Below the pieces are notes generated by a model, which saw only the letters and a list, made by a program, of their open reading frames with translations, searched no databases and had not been told where the DNA came from. Shown one piece after another: positions 57,866 through 64,000 of a DNA stretch of 64,000 bases; position 1 is the stretch's first letter; the number at the start of each line of letters is the position of its first letter. This DNA comes from Polaromonas sp. Lineage in GTDB: Bacteria; Pseudomonadota; Gammaproteobacteria; Burkholderiales; Burkholderiaceae_C. A program made the translations under genes and the position numbers. Location of the stretch: positions 1 through 64,000 of the forward strand of contig JAAFJF010000003.1 in assembly GCA_013298815.1 (NCBI GenBank), in the 5' to 3' direction.

Positions 57866-58765
57866 ATGCAAGTTCAAAAAATACTTCTGTTCGGCAAAGG
57901 TGGCCAAGTCGGTTGGGAGTTGCAACGCAGCCTTGCGCCACTGGGCGAGGTGGTTGCGGTAGATTTTGACAGCACTGATTTTTGTGGTGATTTCACCAAC
58001 CTTGCCGGTTTGGCTGAAACGGTGCGCCAAGTCAAACCGACCATCATCGTCAACGCCGCTGCGCACACGGCTGTTGACAAGGCGGAATCCGAGCCAGACT
58101 TAGCCCGCACCATCAACGCCCTAGCGCCTAGCGTGATTGCTGCTGAAGCGCAAAAGCTCAGTGCTTGGCTGGTGCATTACTCGACCGACTATGTGTTTGA
58201 CGGCTCTGGCAGCCAAGCGTGGAAAGAATCCGACACACCAGCGCCGCTGAGTGTCTATGGACAAACCAAGCTTGAAGGAGAGCAAGCCGTAGAGGCAAAC
58301 TGCGCCAAACACCTGATTTTCAGAACCAGTTGGGTCTATGCAGCACGCGGTGGCAATTTTGCCAAAACCATGCTGCGATTAGCCAAAGAACGCGACAGTT
58401 TGAGCGTAATCGACGATCAAATCGGTGCGCCAACTGGGGCAGACTTGCTGGCAGATATCACTGCACTGGCTTTGCAGCGCGTTCAAACGCAGCCTGACTT
58501 GGCTGGTTTGTACCACCTGGTCGCCAGCGGCGCTACATCTTGGCACGGCTACGCGGCGCTGGTGATAGAACATGCGAGAAACGCAGGTGCTGACATCAAG
58601 ACAGCTCAAAATGCTATTCATAAAATAGCTACTCAGGCATATCCTACGCCGGCTAGACGGCCTTTGAACTCAAAACTAAACACTTTAAAGTTACAAACTG
58701 CATTTGGCTTGCATTTACCCGCATGGCAGCAAGGCGTGACGCGGATGTTGACGGAAATTTTATAA
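57866..58765 (+). CDS. rfbD: dTDP-4-dehydrorhamnose reductase
   Basis: RmlD makes dTDP-L-rhamnose, the last step. The product from the ATG at 57866 has 299 residues, with ILLFGKGGQVGWELQRSLAP, VNAAAHTAVDKAESEPDLAR, the catalytic STDYVFDGSGSQAWKE and VYGQTKLEGEQAVE, and FRTSWVYAARGGNFAKTMLR. The C-terminal part AIHKIATQAYPTPARRPLNS is encoded by what looks like a reversed copy of the dispersed repeat, yet YPTPARRP is conserved in RmlD generally. The gene begins five bases after rfbB. Confidence 0.95.
   Translation: MQVQKILLFGKGGQVGWELQRSLAPLGEVVAVDFDSTDFCGDFTNLAGLAETVRQVKPTIIVNAAAHTAVDKAESEPDLARTINALAPSVIAAEAQKLSAWLVHYSTDYVFDGSGSQAWKESDTPAPLSVYGQTKLEGEQAVEANCAKHLIFRTSWVYAARGGNFAKTMLRLAKERDSLSVIDDQIGAPTGADLLADITALALQRVQTQPDLAGLYHLVASGATSWHGYAALVIEHARNAGADIKTAQNAIHKIATQAYPTPARRPLNSKLNTLKLQTAFGLHLPAWQQGVTRMLTEIL
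58613..58662 (-). repeat. Dispersed ~45-bp repeat, copy 15, inside rfbD in reverse direction
   Basis: On the plus strand GCTATTCATAAAATAGCTAC is followed by TCAGGCATATCCTACGCC and GGCTAGACGGCC. This agrees with the reverse form of the repeat at about three quarters of 50 positions. CAG stands where that form has TAG. The overlap with a family-wide protein motif leaves real doubt. Confidence 0.45.
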
Positions 58766-58781
58766 ACTCCCATAAGTAGCT

Positions 58782-59693
58782 ATGACTTCACAAACTGCTA
58801 AATATCAAACCTCCCGCAAAGGCATCATCCTAGCTGGTGGCTCAGGCACGCGCTTGCACCCCGCTACGCTGGCGCTGAGCAAGCAATTGCTGCCGGTGTA
58901 TGACAAGCCGATGATTTACTACCCACTCAGCACGCTGATGTTGGCCGGTATCCGCGATGTGCTCATCATCAGCACGCCGCAAGACACGCCACGTTTTCAA
59001 CAGCTCTTGGGCGATGGCAGCCAATGGGGTATGAATTTGCAATATGCGGTGCAGCCTAGCCCCGATGGGCTGGCGCAAGCCTTCATCATTGGTGACACCT
59101 TTGTAGGCAATTCACCCAGTGCACTCGTTTTGGGTGACAACATTTTTTATGGTCACGACTTTGCGCATTTGCTGTCCGACGCTGACAACAATGCCGCCGG
59201 TGCAACCGTGTTTGCCTACCACGTGCAAGATCCAGAACGCTATGGGGTGGTGACTTTTGATGGCGAAGGACGCGCGACCAGCATCGAAGAAAAACCTGCT
59301 GTGCCCAAAAGCAGCTACGCCGTGACAGGTTTGTACTTTTATGACAACCAGGTCGTTGACATTGCCAAGTCCGTCAAACCCAGCGCCCGTGGCGAGCTGG
59401 AGATCACCACCGTCAACCAAACCTATTTGGAGCGTGGCCAGTTGAACGTTCAAATCATGCAACGTGGCTACGCTTGGTTGGATACGGGCACACATGACAG
59501 CCTGCTGGAAGCGAGTCAATTTATCTCGACTTTGGAGCATCGCCAAGGCTTGAAAATTGCTTGTCCGGAAGAAATTGCCTGGCGCAATGGTTTTATCAGT
59601 AGCGAGCAAGTTGAAAAACTGGCACAACCGCTGTCGAAAAATGGCTATGGGCAATATTTGTTGAGGATGCTCAGGGAAGGCCCGGTAATATGA
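58782..59693 (+). CDS. rfbA: Glucose-1-phosphate thymidylyltransferase
   Basis: RmlA makes dTDP-glucose from dTTP and glucose 1-phosphate, the first step of the rhamnose pathway. The 303-residue product has the nucleotide-binding [53 protein letters not shown] and [19 protein letters not shown]. It lies 16 bases after rfbD and overlaps rfbC by four bases. Confidence 0.97.
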   Translation: MTSQTAKYQTSRKGIILAGGSGTRLHPATLALSKQLLPVYDKPMIYYPLSTLMLAGIRDVLIISTPQDTPRFQQLLGDGSQWGMNLQYAVQPSPDGLAQAFIIGDTFVGNSPSALVLGDNIFYGHDFAHLLSDADNNAAGATVFAYHVQDPERYGVVTFDGEGRATSIEEKPAVPKSSYAVTGLYFYDNQVVDIAKSVKPSARGELEITTVNQTYLERGQLNVQIMQRGYAWLDTGTHDSLLEASQFISTLEHRQGLKIACPEEIAWRNGFISSEQVEKLAQPLSKNGYGQYLLRMLREGPVI

Positions 59694-60262
59694 GCGACAT
59701 GATTGCTGCCAATGGCTTGAAAGCCACTGCCACGGCCATTCCTGATGTTTTAGTCATCGAACCCAAAGTGTTTGGCGATCAACGCGGTTTTTTCTTTGAA
59801 AGTTTTAACGAAGATGCTTTCAACCAAGTCACTGGCATGACAGCAAAGTTTGTGCAAGACAACCATTCGCGATCTGGCAAAGGTGTGTTGCGCGGTTTGC
59901 ATTACCAGATTCAACAACCGCAAGGCAAGTTGGTGCGCGTGGTAAGCGGTGAGGTGTTGGATGTAGCGGTGGATATTCGTCGCTCGTCACCCACGTTTGG
60001 CAAAGCCGTCAGCGTCTTGCTCAGTGGAGAAAACCATAAACAGCTTTGGGTACCGCCCGGTTTTGCACATGGTTTTGTCGTGTTGTCAGAAACTGCTGAT
60101 TTTCTTTATAAAACGACGGACTACTACGCGCCCGCATTTGAGCGGTGTATTTTATGGAACGACCCCGCTATAGGTATTGATTGGCAACTTACAGATTTAC
60201 CTAAACTCTCTGGCAAAGATGCTGTCGGACTTTTACTTTCTCAGGCAGAAGTATTTGCTTAA
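59690..60262 (+). CDS. rfbC: dTDP-4-dehydrorhamnose 3,5-epimerase
   Basis: RmlC epimerises dTDP-4-keto-6-deoxyglucose at C3 and C5. The 190-residue cupin has [18 protein letters not shown], the catalytic-histidine segment [38 protein letters not shown] and [20 protein letters not shown]. The ATGA overlap with rfbA sets the start. The order B-D-A-C gives all four enzymes in one operon. Confidence 0.96.
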   Translation: MSDMIAANGLKATATAIPDVLVIEPKVFGDQRGFFFESFNEDAFNQVTGMTAKFVQDNHSRSGKGVLRGLHYQIQQPQGKLVRVVSGEVLDVAVDIRRSSPTFGKAVSVLLSGENHKQLWVPPGFAHGFVVLSETADFLYKTTDYYAPAFERCILWNDPAIGIDWQLTDLPKLSGKDAVGLLLSQAEVFA

Positions 60263-61436
60263 GTCTAATTCGTCGTCAAAACAGCTTCGCGTGTTGCAGT
60301 TTGGGCGCTTCAACAATGCTGAGCAAAATGGTGGTGTTGAGCGCCATATGAAGCTCTTGTGTTCGGGATTGGCGGACCTGGATGTGGACGTCACCTATTT
60401 GGTGGCCGGTGATTCCGGGCGCACCAAAGATTCACAAGTCTACACAGCGACAAATAGCTATCGCATGGTAGAAGCTGCCACTTTAGGCACCTTTTTCAGT
60501 ACTGCAATCTCGCCTATGCAGGTCATCAAAGCGATGCGCATGCATAGGCAGCAGCCATTTGATGTGGTTCATTTGCATTTTCCGAATCCTCTGGCGCATT
60601 TGGCTTCATTTTTATTGCCTGCCAATATCAAGCGCGTTATTACATGGCACAGTGACATCATCCGGCAAAAGCGTTTGTTGGCGATGTACTTGCCATTTTT
60701 AAGACGCATAGCCCTGCGTGCTGATGCACTGGTTGCAGCAACCCCCGCTCACTTCACATCATCCACTCAAATCCCCATCAGTTTGCCCCCGGCTAAACGA
60801 CATGTGATTCCGTATGGACGCGATTTCAGTGATTTGACGTTGACGACTGCAACAGCTGAGCTTTGTGCTTCCATCAAAACAAAGGCAAAATCCGTTTCAA
60901 CGTCAGGGCACATCATTTTTGCGCTGGGTCGGCATGTCTATTACAAAGGCTTTGACGTGCTGATAGCGGCGATGCAACATATTGATGCTCAGTTGATACT
61001 TGGTGGGGATGGCCCACTGAAAGCGGAACTTCAGCAACAAGCCGACCACCTGGGCGTCGCTCACAAAGTAATTTTTACGGGATCTATTCCAGAGGCAGAG
61101 TTGGCGGCTTACTTCAACGCGTGCGATGTGTTTTGCCTGCCCTCTGTCGAACAAAGTGAGGCTTTTGGACTTGTCCAGCTGGAAGCCATGGCTTGTGGCA
61201 AACCGGTAGTCTGTACACAGTTGAACAATGGTGTCAATGTGGTTAACCAAGCAGGTGTCACGGGTCTGGCAGTGCCAGTACGGGATGCGCCAGCTTTGGC
61301 GGAGGCACTGAACACGCTGCTCAATGACGATGCCTTGCGCTCAAAACTTGGGCAACAAGCCAAAACACATGCCATCAGCGGGTACTCACTGACAGCGATG
61401 TCAAACAGCCATATAGCCCTTTACGCTTCGCTTTAA
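60255..61436 (+). CDS. Glycosyltransferase family 4 protein
   Basis: The product is a GT-B retaining glycosyltransferase. The N-terminal domain begins RVLQFGRFNNAEQNGGVERH, with the GG(V/I)E turn of the family. The C-terminal domain has FALGRHVYYKGFDVLIAAM, ILGGDGPLKAEL and the donor-binding SEAFGLVQLEAMACGKPVVC (the EX7E motif). No ATG fits well: TTG at 60255 (393 residues) overlaps rfbC by eight bases, with AGGCAG upstream, while ATG at 60219 and GTG at 60291 are alternatives. It probably adds a mannose or rhamnose unit to the polysaccharide; the exact donor is unknown. Confidence 0.85.
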   Translation: MLKSNSSSKQLRVLQFGRFNNAEQNGGVERHMKLLCSGLADLDVDVTYLVAGDSGRTKDSQVYTATNSYRMVEAATLGTFFSTAISPMQVIKAMRMHRQQPFDVVHLHFPNPLAHLASFLLPANIKRVITWHSDIIRQKRLLAMYLPFLRRIALRADALVAATPAHFTSSTQIPISLPPAKRHVIPYGRDFSDLTLTTATAELCASIKTKAKSVSTSGHIIFALGRHVYYKGFDVLIAAMQHIDAQLILGGDGPLKAELQQQADHLGVAHKVIFTGSIPEAELAAYFNACDVFCLPSVEQSEAFGLVQLEAMACGKPVVCTQLNNGVNVVNQAGVTGLAVPVRDAPALAEALNTLLNDDALRSKLGQQAKTHAISGYSLTAMSNSHIALYASL

Positions 61437-61447
61437 CTTTTGCATGT

Positions 61448-62587
61448 TCACATGCTGTTTTCGACTTGACGGTAAATCCCCACCGTTTGGTCAACGCAGC
61501 TGCCCCAAGAGAACTCTGCACTTCTGGCCAAAGCTTTTTGTGCTGATGCGGCGCGAATATCAGGCGCGGTGATCATGGTTTCCATGGCTTTGGCGATATC
61601 GTCAATATCATGTGGATTGACCAACAGGCCTGAATCTCCCACCACCTCAGGGAGCGACGACACATTCGAGGCAATCACCGGCACGCCGCAGGTCATCGCT
61701 TCCAGGGGCGGCAAACCAAAGCCTTCGTAGATCGAGGGGTACACCAAAGTCAAAGCACCGGCGATGATGACCGCCAAGTCTTCACGCTCCAGGTAACCCA
61801 ATTGCCGAATTTCACCAGCGGCAACCAAAGGCGCCATCTGCTTTTCTAACGACGAGGTATGCCACCCCTTCATGCCGACCAGCACCAGCGGGTAATGCTT
61901 GCGAATATCTGCAGGCAACTGCATGAAAGCCAGTAAAGCCGCGCTTAAATTTTTTCTAGGCTCTAAGGTACCTACCGCCAAAATATATTTTTGATAACTC
62001 AAACCGTGCTGTTGCAATACTGGAGCAGACTCTTCTTCACTCAAAGGACAGAAAAGCTTTTCCACACCTAACGGAATACTTTTAATCCGAGTATCCGCAA
62101 CGCCAAACATATCCATGATTTCATGTTTGATGGCTTGTGAATCAGTGATGATCATCGAAGCACGCTCCATGCTTTTTTGAAAATGTTTGTTCATGTTGCG
62201 CACACGGTCTACAGGGTGCATTTCGGGGTAACGAATCCATGACAAGTCATGCACCGTCAACACCAACGGTCCTGAATAATTAAAGGCCAAGAAGTTAGGC
62301 TCGTGATAAATGCCTTTTACTTTCTCAAAAGACCGTTCGTTAAAGTATGACTGCTGAATAATGCGGCTGATCTCGTATGTCTTAGGAATGAATTTTTTCA
62401 GCAAAAGCTTGATATTTCGAATCTGCTTAATCGGCGTATCACGTACCTCGGTGCTCCAACCGTTGGCATAGAACATGTTCAACTCTAGGTCTTCAAACTT
62501 TTGCAAACCTTTGGCCAAGTGGTAGGTATATTGGCCTACACCCGTTAAAGGGGACAACAAAGCTGTCGCGTTTAATCCAACTTTCAT
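61448..62587 (-). CDS. Glycosyltransferase family 4 protein
   Basis: The 379-residue product starts [20 protein letters not shown] and has [38 protein letters not shown], and the donor motif [19 protein letters not shown], all of the GT4 family close to WbpY-type mannosyl- or rhamnosyltransferases. AGGAAA before 62587 sets the start. It lies 33 bases after rmd on the minus strand, convergent with the first glycosyltransferase. Neighbouring GDP-D-rhamnose genes make a D-rhamnosyltransferase a reasonable guess. Confidence 0.88.
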   Translation of the reverse strand: MKVGLNATALLSPLTGVGQYTYHLAKGLQKFEDLELNMFYANGWSTEVRDTPIKQIRNIKLLLKKFIPKTYEISRIIQQSYFNERSFEKVKGIYHEPNFLAFNYSGPLVLTVHDLSWIRYPEMHPVDRVRNMNKHFQKSMERASMIITDSQAIKHEIMDMFGVADTRIKSIPLGVEKLFCPLSEEESAPVLQQHGLSYQKYILAVGTLEPRKNLSAALLAFMQLPADIRKHYPLVLVGMKGWHTSSLEKQMAPLVAAGEIRQLGYLEREDLAVIIAGALTLVYPSIYEGFGLPPLEAMTCGVPVIASNVSSLPEVVGDSGLLVNPHDIDDIAKAMETMITAPDIRAASAQKALARSAEFSWGSCVDQTVGIYRQVENSM

Positions 62588-62619
62588 TTCATTTCCTGTT
62601 TTTCTGCAGTCTTTGCCGA

Positions 62620-63471
62620 TTAGGAAGATTCCAGCATCCAACGCAAAGTATTTTGCAAAGCAATCGGATCATGCGTGCCAATTGTTTTATGAAGTTTTGA
62701 GACATCACCACATAAGCGATGCAATTCATTGGCTCTGACAAAAGCTGGATTGACAACGACATTCATCTGGTGCCCAGTCAATTCAACCAATGCATCGATA
62801 ACCTGATGCAAGGTGTACGTCTTACCTGAACAAATGTTATAAATTTCACCTGCTGCGGCTTTGTCCAACAGTTTCAAGTACGCATCCGTCACCATGCGAA
62901 CGTCGTTGTACTCGCGTTCAACCGTCAAATTTCCAAGCTCTATCGTAGAAGCCCGACGTTTGAAATGCGAAACGATTTTCGGAATGACGAAAGATTCAAC
63001 TTGACCAGGACCCGTGTAGTTAAAGGGTCGCACGAAAAACAATGGCAAACGATCTGCGTACGTCATTGCCAAATGCTCCATCGCCAGTTTGCTCATGGCG
63101 TAATGGTTGAGTGGCGCTGGTGCTTGCATTTCTGAAATTGGAGACTGCTCACAATTACCGTACACATTGGCGCTACTCGCCAACAAAACGCGTTTTGGTG
63201 GTTTCGGTAATTTCAACAAGGCGTCTAGCAGATTCAGCGTACCAATCACGTTGACATCATAAAAAGCACTGGGCTTGTCATGCCCAACAAAGCTGATACC
63301 CGCCAAATGCACCACTACATCTGGCTGAGCTTCATTGACTTGATTTTGAACCGCAACAGGATTGGTCAAATCCGCATTGAATTCAAAAACTTCGTACCCA
63401 GCTTCGCGCGCTTGCTTAACGAAATGCACACCTGTAAAGCCGTCTGCACCCGTTACCAACATCCTCAACAT
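62620..63471 (-). CDS. rmd: GDP-6-deoxy-D-mannose reductase (Rmd-like NAD-dependent epimerase/dehydratase)
   Basis: Rmd reduces GDP-4-keto-6-deoxymannose, made by Gmd, to GDP-D-rhamnose. The 283-residue extended SDR has MLVTGADGFTGVHFVKQARE, VVVHLAGISFVGHDKPSAFY, ASSANVYGNCEQSPISE, the catalytic YAMSKLAMEHL and FFVRPFNYTGPGQVESFVIP. The end of gmd lies two bases before the ATG at 63471; TTG at 63477 is an alternative. A GDP-fucose synthase or another 4-ketoreductase cannot be fully excluded, but the motifs fit Rmd better. Confidence 0.82.
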   Translation of the reverse strand: MLRMLVTGADGFTGVHFVKQAREAGYEVFEFNADLTNPVAVQNQVNEAQPDVVVHLAGISFVGHDKPSAFYDVNVIGTLNLLDALLKLPKPPKRVLLASSANVYGNCEQSPISEMQAPAPLNHYAMSKLAMEHLAMTYADRLPLFFVRPFNYTGPGQVESFVIPKIVSHFKRRASTIELGNLTVEREYNDVRMVTDAYLKLLDKAAAGEIYNICSGKTYTLHQVIDALVELTGHQMNVVVNPAFVRANELHRLCGDVSKLHKTIGTHDPIALQNTLRWMLESS

Positions 63472-63473
63472 TT

Positions 63474-64000
63474 TCAAAACGAAAAACCTTGTCGATTTCG
63501 TCGAACATCCTCAGTCACCATCATCTGGCACAACTGCTCTAATGTTGTCGTAGGCTCCCAACCTAGAATATTTTTGGCTTTTTGAGGGTTGCCAATCAAC
63601 AATTCCACTTCAGCCGGTCTGTAAAATTTGGGGTTGACCCGCATGACAGTCTGACCAATTTTCAATGCTGCGCCAGAACCAGCAAACTCTTGCTCAAAAT
63701 GTGGTGCAAATGAGGCAATCACCGCTGTTTCGTTGACCTCACTGCCTTTGAATGCAACGTTGATGCCGACACCTTTGAAGGCCATCGCTACAAAGTCGCG
63801 TACGGTTTCAGTACGATTAGTCGCCAACACAAAGGTGTCAGGCTCTTTGGCTTGCAGCATGCGCCACATGCCTTCAACGTATTCTTTGGCAAAGCCCCAA
63901 TCACGTTTAGCATCAATATTGCCAAGTTCTAAGCAATCTAATTTTCCTAAACACATTTTGGCAACTGAATCGGTAATTTTACGAGTCACGAATTCGCGTC
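63474..64000 (-). CDS. gmd: GDP-mannose 4,6-dehydratase, C-terminal part
   Basis: The frame runs off the end of the window. The visible 174 residues (ending NRQGFSF) have [57 protein letters not shown] and the conserved [20 protein letters not shown], then [17 protein letters not shown], all typical of Gmd. It converts GDP-mannose to GDP-4-keto-6-deoxymannose for the next gene, rmd. Confidence 0.95.
   Translation of the reverse strand, partial: REFVTRKITDSVAKMCLGKLDCLELGNIDAKRDWGFAKEYVEGMWRMLQAKEPDTFVLATNRTETVRDFVAMAFKGVGINVAFKGSEVNETAVIASFAPHFEQEFAGSGAALKIGQTVMRVNPKFYRPAEVELLIGNPQKAKNILGWEPTTTLEQLCQMMVTEDVRRNRQGFSF

Overview
The window looks like a chromosomal segment of a betaproteobacterium of the order Burkholderiales, most likely family Comamonadaceae. 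This rests on gene sequences and gene orders familiar from that group: secB-gpsA, DUF3460-scpA, metG divergent from apbC, DUF3305/DUF3306 beside formate dehydrogenase, and a spc/alpha ribosomal operon ending in rplQ. The genus cannot be fixed from sequence alone. Coding density is high. I see no prophage, IS element, CRISPR array or rRNA operon, and one tRNA.

Layout. Bases 1-2200 hold the end of an oxidoreductase gene, secB and gpsA. Bases 2200-17750 are a cofactor island: pantothenate (panC, panB, panD), NAD (nadC-nadA, nadB), queuosine (queE-queD) and thiamine (thiC-thiO-thiS-thiG-thiDE, with a TPP riboswitch before thiC). A ParE/Phd-like toxin-antitoxin pair sits between panC and panB. Bases 16900-22900 carry scpA, a DUF3460 gene, a lipoprotein, a DUF1275 membrane protein, metG and apbC. 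Bases 22900-39500 are a formate-oxidation island: a LysR regulator, a soluble NAD-linked molybdenum formate dehydrogenase (fused FdsG-FdsB, plus FdsA), a block of accessory genes (DUF3305, DUF3306, a multi-cluster ferredoxin protein, a TorD-like chaperone, a small Tat protein), a membrane-bound periplasmic formate dehydrogenase (fdhABC with two extra small exported proteins) and fdhD. A large FtsX-type permease follows. Bases 42400-51850 are, on the minus strand, the complete spc and alpha ribosomal operons from rplN to rplQ, followed by an initiator tRNA. Then come rdgC, a phasin-like gene, a fatty acyl-CoA reductase homologue and tag. From 56800 a polysaccharide cluster begins: rmlBDAC for dTDP-L-rhamnose, two glycosyltransferases, and rmd-gmd for GDP-D-rhamnose.

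The most unusual structure is a dispersed repeat of about 45 bp with about 15 copies in the window. The ten intergenic copies lie 3' of genes and in one orientation relative to the gene they follow. At least three further copies lie inside genes (metG, fdsGB, torD), read in the same frame. There the stop codon that nine of the ten intergenic copies carry in that frame is replaced by a sense codon. One of these marks the junction of the FdsG-FdsB fusion. Two pairs of same-direction copies flank small cassettes: the toxin-antitoxin pair, and a 112-residue membrane protein. This recalls the Rickettsia palindromic elements found inside proteins and is the best candidate here for something not yet described.
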